A DNA stretch of 35,178 nucleotides from an uncultured Prevotellaceae bacterium (GTDB taxonomy: Bacteria > Bacteroidota > Bacteroidia > Bacteroidales > Muribaculaceae): positions 1-35,178 of the forward strand of contig CAMVKS010000027.1 in assembly GCA_947167995.1 (NCBI GenBank), given 5' to 3'. Position numbers and translations under genes: made by a program. Shown one piece after another: positions 23,958 to 32,073 of this stretch. Each line of letters opens with the position of its first letter. Position 1 is the stretch's first letter. The notes under the pieces are model-generated. The model saw nothing but the letters and a program-made list of their open reading frames with translations. It was not told the origin of the DNA and made no database searches.

Positions 23958-23993
23958 GCACTCTCGGCAAGCCTGCTCGCTTGCCGAGAGTGC
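23958..23993. terminator. Perfect 15-bp hairpin after the DUF349 gene
   Basis: GCACTCTCGGCAAGC (23958-23972) and GCTTGCCGAGAGTGC (23979-23993) form a perfect 15-bp, G/C-rich stem with a six-base loop, 12 bases after the stop codon. There is no T-tract on either side in the transcript direction, so it may stabilise the mRNA 3' end or act with Rho rather than being a classic intrinsic terminator. Confidence 0.6.
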
Positions 23994-24019
23994 CATTACA
24001 TTAAAAATTGCGATTAAGC

Positions 24020-24076
24020 GTGCGGCAATTGTCCGTAATAAACAAAGAGTACCTAAATATTGTCCTTAGTTGTCTT
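24020..24076. repeat. Palindromic GACAAT-box element, copy B (right half only)
   Basis: From GTGCGGCAATTGTCCGTAAT to the outer arm ATTGTCCTTAGTTGTCTT this matches the right half of copies A and D nearly base for base. The left half is absent; instead the sequence before it is an unrelated short A/T-rich stretch. It lies 20 bases upstream of the left arm of copy C. Confidence 0.65.
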
Positions 24077-24096
24077 CTTTAGCGAGAGTTTTTTTA

Positions 24097-24360
24097 AAGA
24101 CAATCAATGACAAGATAATTTGCGCTAAATGCCGTTTTTATTAAAGACAATTACAAATGCGTAAGGACGTGCGGCAATTGAATAAAATGCTCACGCTCGC
24201 AAGGCTTCAAGCAAGGTTGAATAACAAGGGCTGCGGTTCGGCAATGCTCAAGCGAGCTTGGCACTGCTCTCACCTTGCACCTTGTTTGACTTTGTCTCGA
24301 TTAATCGCATTTTTGTCCGTAATAAAAAAAGAGAACCTAAATATTGTCCTTAGTTGTCTT
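24097..24360. repeat. Palindromic GACAAT-box element, copies C and D split by an insert
   Basis: The left half (24097-24180) is almost identical to copy A, with outer arm AAGACAATCAATGACAAG at 24097-24114 and inner arm at 24137-24152. The right half resumes at TCCGTAATAAA (24316) and ends with the outer arm at 24343-24360; similarity to copy A continues to about 24399. Between them lie about 135 bases not found in copy A. The 469-base gene gap 23946-24414 is thus almost fully taken up by this repeat cluster plus the hairpin before it, and no credible gene was seen there. Confidence 0.65.
24181..24315. other. 135-bp insert inside the split repeat element
   Basis: This stretch interrupts the copy C/D repeat exactly between its two inner arms. 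TTG is found at both junctions (24178-24180 and 24313-24315), which could be a 3-bp target duplication or chance. The insert has its own GCTCGC...GCGAGC inverted pair and short reiterated units (AATGCTCA, CAAGG). A 69-aa frame crosses it but has no coding character. Confidence 0.45.
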
Positions 24361-24402
24361 CTTTGAAGAGATGAGAGCATTTTTATTAAAAACTTAAATG
24401 TC

Positions 24403-24410
24403 TAACTTTG
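24403..24410 (+). promoter_or_regulatory. -7 promoter box immediately before the sugar transferase start
   Basis: TAACTTTG fits TAnnTTTG, but it ends only four bases before the GTG start codon at 24415. A transcript from it would begin at or near the start codon. The box also overlaps the in-frame TAA stop at 24403 that rules out any earlier start. Confidence 0.45.
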
Positions 24411-24414
24411 TGCC

Positions 24415-25800
24415 GTGTTAAGAGTAAAGGGCAGATACGGTCATTTCATACGCTGGATATTCCTTCTTGTCGATTTTCTGGTGCTGAACATGTCGCTTGT
24501 GCTGACATGGTGGGCTGTCAGCACTATGCAAGATTCTTTCGGTGGAAAACAAGTGTGGCTAATGCTTAACTTGTCGTTTTTTGTCGTGGTGTATGTTTTG
24601 AGTACGTTTCACGACAAGCGGGTTGTATACATCGACAGGGTGCTTGTGCTGGTTGTCAAGTATGTGTTGCTGCATTTTGTTGTCTTCCTGATGCTGCTGT
24701 CTTTTGTCGAAGATGCTATCAATTGGAAGCCGTTGGTGATATTTTACAGCATCTTCTCGTTGAGTCTGGCATTGTGGTGGATTGTGTCAAGGAAAGTTCT
24801 CAAGTGGTATCGCAGCAAGGGCTATAACTACAAGAGAATAGTGATAATAGGAGGAGGTTCGGCCGATGCCGGCAGGCGATTGATGGAGCAGCTGGAGCAA
24901 GACCAGGGCTATGGCTATCAAATTGTGGGCTTCTTCTCCACAACTCCGGCAGCCGATGTGCCAAGTTATCGGGGCGAGATAAGCGACCTTGAGGATTTCT
25001 TGAACAACAATTCGGTTGATGAGCTCTACTGTGCCATGCCCGAGAACGACAGGCAAGAGCTGCAGCACATTATAAGGCTTGCCGAGCGCAATGCCATCAA
25101 CTTCTATTATGTTCCTCAGTTCAGCAAGTATATATCGCGTCGTTTCGAGATAGAGTCCTTTGGCTCGGTGCCAGTGTTGTCAATTCATCCCCATCCGCTC
25201 AACAATCCATTCAACAAAGCCATTAAAAGGGCTTTTGACCTGCTTGTTTCGTCGCTGGTGCTGCTGTTGTCTCCCATCATTTTTTTGCCCATTGCGATAG
25301 GGGTTAAGTTGTCGTCGCCTGGCCCCGTGTTCTTCAGGCAGGAGCGCACAGGCTACAGGGGGAAGTCGTTCATTTGCTTGAAATTCCGTTCGATGCGTGT
25401 GAACGACAAGAGCGACTCGCTTCAAGCCACAAAGGATGACCCTCGCAAGACCAAATTTGGAGATTTCATCAGGCGTACCAGTCTTGACGAGTTGCCTCAG
25501 TTCATCAATGTGTTCCTTGGCGACATGTCGATAGTTGGTCCACGGCCTCACATGGTGCAGCAGACTCAAGAATATAGTGAACTCATCGACAAGTACATGC
25601 TCCGTCACATCATCAAGCCTGGCATTACAGGCTGGGCTCAGGTAAACGGCTTCAGAGGCCCTACCGATGAGTTGTGGAAGATGGAGAAAAGAGTGGAGTT
25701 TGATGCGTGGTATGCCGAGAACTGGAACTTCATGCTCGACCTCAAGATTATTTTCCTAACTGTCGTCAACGCAATAAGAGGCGACCAGAATGCAATCTGA
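24415..25800 (+). CDS. WcaJ-like undecaprenyl-phosphate sugar phosphotransferase
   Basis: This 461-aa membrane enzyme is predicted to move a sugar-1-phosphate from a nucleotide sugar to undecaprenyl phosphate, starting a surface glycan. The N-terminal part has about four hydrophobic helices (about 11-32, 38-58, 74-95, 103-123). A central Rossmann-like domain (about 135-245) carries IIGGGSADAG. The C-terminal bacterial sugar transferase domain (about 262-455) shows KFRSMR, RRTSLDELPQ and GDMSIVGPRPHM. The GTG start is forced by an in-frame stop 12 bases upstream and by the conserved GRYGHFIRWI N-terminus. The gene stands alone, without a nearby glycan cluster, so the pathway it serves is unclear. 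Confidence 0.9.
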   Translation: MLRVKGRYGHFIRWIFLLVDFLVLNMSLVLTWWAVSTMQDSFGGKQVWLMLNLSFFVVVYVLSTFHDKRVVYIDRVLVLVVKYVLLHFVVFLMLLSFVEDAINWKPLVIFYSIFSLSLALWWIVSRKVLKWYRSKGYNYKRIVIIGGGSADAGRRLMEQLEQDQGYGYQIVGFFSTTPAADVPSYRGEISDLEDFLNNNSVDELYCAMPENDRQELQHIIRLAERNAINFYYVPQFSKYISRRFEIESFGSVPVLSIHPHPLNNPFNKAIKRAFDLLVSSLVLLLSPIIFLPIAIGVKLSSPGPVFFRQERTGYRGKSFICLKFRSMRVNDKSDSLQATKDDPRKTKFGDFIRRTSLDELPQFINVFLGDMSIVGPRPHMVQQTQEYSELIDKYMLRHIIKPGITGWAQVNGFRGPTDELWKMEKRVEFDAWYAENWNFMLDLKIIFLTVVNAIRGDQNAI

Positions 25801-25894
25801 TTATAGATGCTGTGGAGGAGACGGGTTCTTTGTTAAAGAATAGAAACTCTTTCCTCTTATTTCAAATAAAAGCAAATCACCTTATTCAACTTAT

Positions 25895-27727
25895 ATGCCG
25901 GACCTGAAACGATCATCCCTTGCCGTATTAAAGAAATTCTACGGTTACGATTCATTTCATCCCATGCAGTATCAAGTGATAGAGCATGTGATGCGTGGCA
26001 ACGATGCTGTGGCAATCATGCCCACAGGCGGAGGAAAATCCTTGTGCTACCAGATTCCTGCGTTGTTGAATCCCGGTTGCACAATTGTGGTGTCTCCACT
26101 ATTGGCACTGATGAAAGATCAAGTTGACGGTCTCATTGCCAATGGAATACCTGCCGCCGCCGTCAATAGCATGCAGACCGACGCTCAGAACCGTGTGGTT
26201 CTTGACAATGTGTATGCTCAACGGGTTAAACTTCTTTACATTTCTCCCGAGCGCTTGCTCGAAGATATGGGAAAATGGTCGAACGACATCGTTATTAGCC
26301 TCATTGCCATCGACGAGGCTCACTGCATCTCTCACTGGGGGCACGACTTCAGGCCAGAGTACAGCCAGCTCGCACTGGTGAAAGAGAGATTTCCAGGAGT
26401 TCCGTTGTTGGCTCTCACGGCCACTGCCGACAGGCTGACACGCAATGACATAAAGGAGCAGCTTAACATTCCTGAAGCAAAACTGTTCATAAATTCCCTC
26501 GACCGCCCCAATATCTCGTTGAATGTGGTCGGTGGCTTGAGTGGCAAGAACAAGCTGCGTCGCATCGTCGACTTTATCGGTCGTCATCCAGGGCAGAGCG
26601 GAATCATATATTGCCTCAGCCGTAAAAGCACCGAGGCTCTTGCCGCTAAACTTCGAACTCTTGGGATTAATGCCCGCTCTTTTCATGCGGGGATGTCGAC
26701 GAGTGAGAAACTGAAGATACAACAGGATTTTATCAATGATGATTTGCCAATCATCTGTGCCACAATAGCTTTTGGCATGGGAATCGACAAGAGTAATATA
26801 AGGTGGATTATCCATAACAATATGCCCAAGAACATTGAAAGCTACTATCAGGAGATTGGCAGGGCTGGAAGAGATGGTCTTAAGGCCGATGCACTGATGT
26901 TTTATTCCTTCGGAGATGTGAAGACCTTGATGAGCTTTGCGCATAATTCTGGCCAGGTGACAGTTAACATCGAGAAGCTCAACCGAATGCAGCAATATGC
27001 CGAGGCTACTGTGTGTCGCAGGAGGATACTGCTCAACTATTTCAACGAGAGGTTTGACCACGATTGTTGTAACTGCGATGTGTGCAACAATCCCCCCGAT
27101 CGCTTCGATGGAACCACTTTGTGCCAGATGGCAATGAGTGCCATGGTACGCACTGGTCAAAACGTGGGATTCATAACACTAATCGACATTTTGAGAGGCT
27201 CTCGCAAGAGTGAGATAATTTCTAATGGATATGACAAAATCAAAACCTATGGAGTGGGAAGAGATCTGTCAAGTGCAATGTGGAACGCTTATCTGCTGCA
27301 GATGCTTCAGTTGGGACTTATTTATATCGCCTATGAAGACAATGACAAATTGAAAATCACCGAGTTCGGCAATGAAGTGCTTTATGGCAAGTCGCGAGTG
27401 ATGTTGTCCAGGTTTTATTACGAGAATATGGCGTCCAAGAAGAAAACACCAGCCACAAAGCGCATTACCTATGTCGATGAAGACGTTGACGCCTCGCTTT
27501 TTGAAGCGCTCCGAGATACACGCACTGCTATAGCTCGTGCTTCGGGAGTTCCTCCTTATGTAGTGTTCAGTGATAAGGTGCTAATGGTCATGGCTAAAGA
27601 AAAGCCCACGACCAAAGCTGAGTTTGGCACTCTCTATGGAGTTGCCGAGGTCAAGACTCAGAAATACTGGAGGCAGTTCACCAGTGTGATAGTGTCGTTT
27701 TTGGAGAGGAACAGCTCAAAAAAGTAG
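25895..27727 (+). CDS. recQ: RecQ-family ATP-dependent DNA helicase
   Basis: This 610-aa superfamily 2, 3'-5' DNA helicase works in replication-fork repair and recombination. It has the Walker A motif MPTGGGKSLCYQ (about 45-56), the DEAH box in IDEAHCISHWGHDFRP, and motif VI QEIGRAGRDG. A zinc-binding Cys set follows (CRRR and then CCNCDVC), then a winged-helix RQC region and a C-terminal HRDC domain (about 525-605) with GVPPYVVFSD. The full three-domain plan is present, unlike shortened RecQ relatives. No TAnnTTTG box was found in the 94-base gap upstream, so co-transcription with the sugar transferase is possible. Confidence 0.95.
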   Translation: MPDLKRSSLAVLKKFYGYDSFHPMQYQVIEHVMRGNDAVAIMPTGGGKSLCYQIPALLNPGCTIVVSPLLALMKDQVDGLIANGIPAAAVNSMQTDAQNRVVLDNVYAQRVKLLYISPERLLEDMGKWSNDIVISLIAIDEAHCISHWGHDFRPEYSQLALVKERFPGVPLLALTATADRLTRNDIKEQLNIPEAKLFINSLDRPNISLNVVGGLSGKNKLRRIVDFIGRHPGQSGIIYCLSRKSTEALAAKLRTLGINARSFHAGMSTSEKLKIQQDFINDDLPIICATIAFGMGIDKSNIRWIIHNNMPKNIESYYQEIGRAGRDGLKADALMFYSFGDVKTLMSFAHNSGQVTVNIEKLNRMQQYAEATVCRRRILLNYFNERFDHDCCNCDVCNNPPDRFDGTTLCQMAMSAMVRTGQNVGFITLIDILRGSRKSEIISNGYDKIKTYGVGRDLSSAMWNAYLLQMLQLGLIYIAYEDNDKLKITEFGNEVLYGKSRVMLSRFYYENMASKKKTPATKRITYVDEDVDASLFEALRDTRTAIARASGVPPYVVFSDKVLMVMAKEKPTTKAEFGTLYGVAEVKTQKYWRQFTSVIVSFLERNSSKK

Positions 27728-27773
27728 TAAAGCTCCATATTTTAGTCTAAAATTGTCAAAAAATATTCAAAAC

Positions 27774-27805
27774 TTTGTTGATGTCGAGAAATTTTGCTAA
27801 TTTTG
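27774..27805 (+). promoter_or_regulatory. Full promoter for the coiled-coil/zapA unit
   Basis: TTTG at 27774-27777 and TAATTTTG at 27798-27805 are separated by 20 bases, a good consensus fit. The transcript would start near 27811, about 13 bases before the ATG at 27824. Confidence 0.75.
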
Positions 27806-27823
27806 CCTGATTTTTGGAGAACT

Positions 27824-28117
27824 ATGGCAAATGAGTTGCAACAGACATTGACACGGATTATCAACAAGAGTAACATCTTGGTTGAAAAATACCACGCGCT
27901 TGAAGAAAACAATGGCGCGCTTGCCAGTGAAAAAGAGCAACTCCTTGAAAAAATAGAGCAACTGAAGAAAGACAACGAGCGCATGCGTCAAGAGATTGAA
28001 TATCTAAAAATGGCTCGTGTCATAACTCCCAGTCTTGATGATGTGGGCGAAGCCCGCAAAAACATCTCCAAACTGGTGCAGGACATTGACAAATGCATCT
28101 CTCAACTTAATCAGTGA
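27824..28117 (+). CDS. Small ZapB-like coiled-coil protein
   Basis: From ATG 27824 this is a 97-aa protein. Residues about 5-65 are a nearly continuous heptad-patterned coiled coil (for example EKEQLLEKIEQLKKDNERM). A second short helix at about 78-97 follows a TPSLDD turn. It lies directly before zapA with a 9-base gap, in a place where Bacteroidales carry a small coiled-coil gene. By context it is a candidate partner of ZapA at the division ring, similar in kind to ZapB, but no sequence-level proof of homology is seen. An earlier in-frame ATG-like start at 27794 would lie inside the promoter and is rejected. Confidence 0.75.
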   Translation: MANELQQTLTRIINKSNILVEKYHALEENNGALASEKEQLLEKIEQLKKDNERMRQEIEYLKMARVITPSLDDVGEARKNISKLVQDIDKCISQLNQ

Positions 28118-28126
28118 TGCAAGATT

Positions 28127-28426
28127 ATGGAGACTAACGACAACAACCTAAACATATTAATAAGAATAGCCGACGTCGATCCCATAGCGCTAACCATAGC
28201 GCGTGACGAGGAGCAAGGCTATCGAGAGGCCGAAAAGCTGGTCAATACCTTGTGGAATAAATGGATTGGCAAGTTTGAAGGCGACAATTCATCACACAGA
28301 GTGATGGCTATGGTTGCGTTTCAGTTTGCAAGACTTTATTCAAAGTCTTATAATCAAAATGTCGCTGTGAACGATTATCTGACAACCTTTGAGAAACAAC
28401 TCGACGAGGTTGTCCTGAAGATATAA
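28127..28426 (+). CDS. zapA: Cell division protein ZapA
   Basis: This 99-aa protein belongs to the ZapA family, which bundles FtsZ filaments at mid-cell. The N-terminal beta-hairpin part (LNILIRIADVDPIALTIARDEE) is followed by a long helix (about 30-99) with MAMVAFQFARLY, the family's dimer/tetramer helix. Length is normal. It is coupled by position to the coiled-coil gene upstream and is followed by a structured gap before rny. Confidence 0.88.
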   Translation: METNDNNLNILIRIADVDPIALTIARDEEQGYREAEKLVNTLWNKWIGKFEGDNSSHRVMAMVAFQFARLYSKSYNQNVAVNDYLTTFEKQLDEVVLKI

Positions 28427-28429
28427 TAC

Positions 28430-28595
28430 TGTGCTGCTGTGGGCATCTTTCACATTATGCTTGAATCACTACAAGCAATGGTGGAGATGAGACCGGGCAC
28501 AATTATAGATTGAATTAATAGGTTCCTGCACTACTTGCATTGAGTTTCACCATTTTTGAACTGTGGTGGGACGATATTGTGGGTTGTGCTTTTTT
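28430..28595 (+). ncRNA. Structured RNA candidate between zapA and rny
   Basis: The gap holds a strong hairpin: CATCT (28444-28448) and GCTTG (28459-28463) pair with CAAGC (28472-28476) and AGATG (28485-28489), with an inner CAC/GTG and ATT/AAT helix. An outer closing pair TGTGC/GCACA (28430-28434 with 28497-28501) competes with GCACAA/TTGTGC (28497-28502 with 28584-28589), and the latter is followed by a T-tract at 28590-28595. It could be a 6S RNA, since ssrS lies next to zapA in many bacteria, or a leader/attenuator for rny. The 6S bubble structure was not confirmed by eye. Confidence 0.4.
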
Positions 28596-28622
28596 GTTTT
28601 TATTATATAATTATTTAGAGAA

Positions 28623-30164
28623 ATGAACATTATAACTATTATTGTAGTTGCAATCGTTGGATTTTTGATTGGAGGCATTATTGCCAGCATGGTGTCGAAA
28701 CGTAGTGCCAAATCTCAAGCCAACACGATAATCGAGAAAGCGAAACTTGAGGCCGAAGTGCTCAAGAACAATGAGGTTCTTAAGGGAAAAGAGCAAGGGC
28801 TTGCAATAAAAAGCGAGAGCGAAAAACAAGCCAACTCCCGACTCGCAAAAGTTCAGTCCAGTGAAGCAAAGCTGAAACAGCGTGAGATTCAGGTAAATCA
28901 ACAACAGCAGGACTTGCAGCGCAAGAAAAGCGAGACCGAAGCTCTGAAAGTGAATCTCGACAATCAGCTGTCGATACTTGAGGACCGAAAGAAAGAAGTA
29001 GAGAAAATGGAACTCAAGGTGCGCGGCACTCTCGAGCATGTGAGTGGCCTGTCGGCCGAGGAGGCAAAGGAGAAACTTGTCGAGTCGCTCAAGGATGAAG
29101 CGAAAACAGCTGCAGCAAGTTATATCAACGACATCATGGACGATGCCAAGCTCACCGCCAACAAAGAGGCTAAGCGCATCATCGTTACCACCATTCAACG
29201 TGTGGCTACCGAGACTGCAGTGGAGAATGCTGTCACTGTATTCCACATCGACAACGATGAAATGAAAGGCCGAATCATTGGCCGCGAAGGTCGCAACATT
29301 CGCGCCCTCGAAGCTGCAACAGGTATCGAGATTATCGTTGACGACACCCCCGAGGCTATTGTGCTCTCGAGCTTCGACCCAGTGAGACGCGAAATCGCAC
29401 GATTGGCATTGCATCAACTGGTTGCCGACGGCCGAATCCACCCGGCACGCATCGAGGAGGTTGTTGCCAAAGTGCGCAAGCAAGTAGAGGAAGAAATCAT
29501 CGAAACAGGAAAGCGCACGGCGATTGACCTGGGTATTCATGGATTGCATTCCGATTTGATCAGACTCATAGGTAAGATGAAATATCGTTCAAGCTATGGT
29601 CAGAACTTGCTGCAGCACTCGCGTGAGACGGCCAATCTGTGTGCAGTCATGGCAAGTGAGCTTGGCCTCAATCCCAAGAAGGCTCGCCGTGCAGGATTGC
29701 TTCATGATATAGGCAAGGTGCCCGATGATGAGCCCGAATTGCCACATGCACTGTTGGGTATGAAGATTGCCGAGAAGTGCAAAGAGAAAGCCGACATTTG
29801 CAACGCCATTGGAGCCCATCACGACGAGGAGGAGGCTACCAGCTTGTATGCTCCCATTGTTCAAGTGTGTGATGCCATCTCAGGAGCCCGCCCAGGAGCA
29901 CGTCGCGAGGTGGTAGAAGCCTATATCAAGCGACTGAACGACCTTGAGCGTCTTGCCATGTCCTATCCTGGTGTTGTGAAGACCTATGCCATCCAGGCAG
30001 GTCGAGAGCTGCGCGTGATAGTTGGCGCCGATAAGATTAGCGACCAGGAAACCGAGAAACTCTCGGCCGAGATAGCCCAGAAGATTCAAGACGAGATGAC
30101 CTATCCAGGTCAGGTGCGCATCACCGTGATACGTGAGACTCGCGCTGTGAGCTTTGCTAAATAA
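28623..30164 (+). CDS. rny: Ribonuclease Y
   Basis: This is a 513-aa membrane-anchored endoribonuclease that starts mRNA decay. It has an N-terminal membrane helix (about 2-22), then a long charged coiled coil (about 25-190). A KH RNA-binding domain follows (about 200-265) with [15 protein letters not shown]. The HD-type catalytic domain (about 330-425) has [10 protein letters not shown] and GLLHDIGKV, where the HD pair binds metal, and the family C-terminal part continues to the end. Length and domain order match the family. It follows the structured zapA-rny gap, and its leader is A/T-rich without a clear -7 box. ricT follows 26 bases on. Confidence 0.95.
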   Translation: MNIITIIVVAIVGFLIGGIIASMVSKRSAKSQANTIIEKAKLEAEVLKNNEVLKGKEQGLAIKSESEKQANSRLAKVQSSEAKLKQREIQVNQQQQDLQRKKSETEALKVNLDNQLSILEDRKKEVEKMELKVRGTLEHVSGLSAEEAKEKLVESLKDEAKTAAASYINDIMDDAKLTANKEAKRIIVTTIQRVATETAVENAVTVFHIDNDEMKGRIIGREGRNIRALEAATGIEIIVDDTPEAIVLSSFDPVRREIARLALHQLVADGRIHPARIEEVVAKVRKQVEEEIIETGKRTAIDLGIHGLHSDLIRLIGKMKYRSSYGQNLLQHSRETANLCAVMASELGLNPKKARRAGLLHDIGKVPDDEPELPHALLGMKIAEKCKEKADICNAIGAHHDEEEATSLYAPIVQVCDAISGARPGARREVVEAYIKRLNDLERLAMSYPGVVKTYAIQAGRELRVIVGADKISDQETEKLSAEIAQKIQDEMTYPGQVRITVIRETRAVSFAK

Positions 30165-30190
30165 TTTGTTGAAGTAGATTGTATTGCGTC

Positions 30191-31546
30191 ATGGATGACA
30201 TTAACAAGCAATCAATACCTCCCATGCCAAGTGCTGTGGCCGAGGACAAGTCTGCCCCTAAGGCTTGCGACAATTGTTGTGCCGGACGGTGTAACCTCGA
30301 CAGCTACAACTGGCTTGATGATGTGCCGGCAGGGAAGAACGACTTCGACATTGTGGAAGTCCACTTCAAGAACACGCGTCGTGGTTTTTACCGCAACTCA
30401 TCTAATCTCGACCTGAAACAAGGAGATATTGTGGCTGTGGAGGCCAATCCCGGCCATGATATTGGCACTGTGGCACTCACTGGAAAGCTGGTGAAATTAC
30501 AGATGAAACGCACTCGTCTGAGACCTGATGCCGAGATTCTGCGCATCTTCCGAAAGGCTAAACCTGCCGATTTGGAACGCTTCGAGCAGGCCAAGGCCAA
30601 GGAAATAGATACAATGATACGTTCACGCAAGATTGCCAAAGATCTCGGTCTCGAGATGAAAATAGGCGATGTGGAATATCAGGGCGACGGCAATAAAGCA
30701 ATATTCTACTATATTGCCGATGGACGTGTTGATTTCAGGCAGCTCATCAAGGTCCTTGCCGATGTCTTCAAAATCAGGGTTGAAATGAAACAGATTGGAG
30801 CACGTCAGGAGGCGGGCCGCATAGGAGGCATTGGTCCCTGTGGCAGGTCGTTGTGCTGTGCAAGCTGGATGAGCACTTTTGTGTCGGTTGCCACAAGTGC
30901 GGCACGTTATCAAGAGGTGTCGCTCAATCCCCAGAAGCTTGCCGGACAGTGCGCCAAGCTCAAATGCTGTATCAATTTTGAGGTAGACACCTATGTGGAA
31001 GCTTCGAAAACACTACCCCGACGTGACATCGTCCTTGAGACCAAAGATAAGAGTTATTACCACTTCAAGACCGATATCTTGAAGCGTGAGATCACTTATT
31101 CTACCGAGAAAGGTGTTCCTTCCGACCTGGTGACAATCTCACCCGAAAGGGTTGAAGAAGTGGCTATGCTCAACAGTCAAGGCATCAAGCCCGAAAAGCT
31201 TAATGATGTGGATTCTCCTGTTAACTTGGAACGCAGTGCCTATGGCGACCTTGTGGGACAAGACAGCATCAGCCGTTTCGATAAGACCAAGAAAAAGAAG
31301 AAAAAGAAAAATCGCGACAGTAAGCCGCAGTCCAGTCAGTCTTCTTCTAATGAGCGGCAAGCTGCTAATGGCAAGACACGCAAGCATGTTGCCGAGCCCG
31401 ATTCTCGCAGGCGTTCTTCAAAGGCTAAACCCGCAATGAAGGATGGCAAGTTTCAAGGACAACGAGAGTTTCGCCCCAAGCGTAACGACAACAATGCTCC
31501 ACGTGAGTTTAAACGACAAGACAAGAAACAACGCATGCCCAATTAA
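30191..31546 (+). CDS. ricT: RicT/YaaT-like PSP1-domain protein
   Basis: From ATG 30191 this is a 451-aa protein. An N-terminal Cys cluster (C26, C29, C30, C34) precedes the PSP1 domain. Two further Cys motifs, GPCGRSLCC (215-223) and CAKLKCCINFE (about 256-266), match the iron-sulfur-binding features of the RicT/YaaT family. The last 100 residues are Lys/Ser/Arg-rich and disordered. In Bacillus subtilis the RicAFT complex affects RNase Y activity; the placement 26 bases after rny fits that link. The upstream TTG at 30179 is less likely. Its stop overlaps the gldH start by one base. Confidence 0.9.
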   Translation: MDDINKQSIPPMPSAVAEDKSAPKACDNCCAGRCNLDSYNWLDDVPAGKNDFDIVEVHFKNTRRGFYRNSSNLDLKQGDIVAVEANPGHDIGTVALTGKLVKLQMKRTRLRPDAEILRIFRKAKPADLERFEQAKAKEIDTMIRSRKIAKDLGLEMKIGDVEYQGDGNKAIFYYIADGRVDFRQLIKVLADVFKIRVEMKQIGARQEAGRIGGIGPCGRSLCCASWMSTFVSVATSAARYQEVSLNPQKLAGQCAKLKCCINFEVDTYVEASKTLPRRDIVLETKDKSYYHFKTDILKREITYSTEKGVPSDLVTISPERVEEVAMLNSQGIKPEKLNDVDSPVNLERSAYGDLVGQDSISRFDKTKKKKKKKNRDSKPQSSQSSSNERQAANGKTRKHVAEPDSRRRSSKAKPAMKDGKFQGQREFRPKRNDNNAPREFKRQDKKQRMPN

Positions 31547-32046
31547 TGCAAAGACTAACTGACATATTGTTGCTCAGGCGCAGCTATGCTATGGTGGCGA
31601 TATTGATTTGTGCCATCGGCTTCTTGACCGGATGCTCATTCGGTCAAGACTCGATGTCTCATTTCAAAACCTTGCCCGATGAAGGATGGCGAAAGTCGAT
31701 GCCTATAAAATTTGTCCCTCAGTACAGCGATTCTTCAATCCATTATGACATAGCTCTTGCCATACGTCACAATAATGACTATCAATACAGCAATCTAAAT
31801 TTGGTGGTTGACTTGGTCGACAGTGTGAAGAATGTGTCGCGCAACAAAATCGACTTTGAATTGTCCGACGGTTTCGGCAATTGGCAGGGATCGGGTTTTG
31901 GCGCATTATACCAGTCGAGTGTAATGATTGCCCAGGACATCTCGCCGTCTCAGGTGTGCTCGGTAGTAGTGTGGCAGGCGATGAATAATTGCGATGTGGT
32001 GAAAAATGTAATAGACATTGGCGTTATCGTCACCCCAAGCAAGTAG
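31546..32046 (+). CDS. gldH: GldH-like lipoprotein
   Basis: This 166-aa protein has a lipobox FLTGC at about residues 26-30, after a hydrophobic stretch that starts near M16 (AMVAILICAIG); M1 gives a longer signal with a charged N-terminus. The mature part has the family pattern with EGWRKSMPIKF near the start. GldH is needed for gliding in Flavobacterium; in non-gliding gut Bacteroidales its role is unknown. The ATG overlaps the ricT stop by one base. The ricT-gldH order is widely kept in Bacteroidota. Confidence 0.85.
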   Translation: MQRLTDILLLRRSYAMVAILICAIGFLTGCSFGQDSMSHFKTLPDEGWRKSMPIKFVPQYSDSSIHYDIALAIRHNNDYQYSNLNLVVDLVDSVKNVSRNKIDFELSDGFGNWQGSGFGALYQSSVMIAQDISPSQVCSVVVWQAMNNCDVVKNVIDIGVIVTPSK

Positions 32047-32073
32047 AACCATTGAAAAAGATTACAAGGCAAG

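Noticed and set aside
24157-24366. 69-aa open frame across the repeat cluster
   Set aside because: It crosses repeat halves C and D and the insert, has no coding pattern, and its sequence is explained by the repeat family.
26099-27160. 353-aa minus-strand open frame
   Set aside because: It is antisense to recQ; the RecQ motifs lie on the plus strand, and the frame looks like codon-bias shadow.
28611-29549. 312-aa minus-strand open frame
   Set aside because: It is antisense to the coiled-coil part of RNase Y, where repeated Lys/Glu codons read as Phe/Leu-rich on the other strand.
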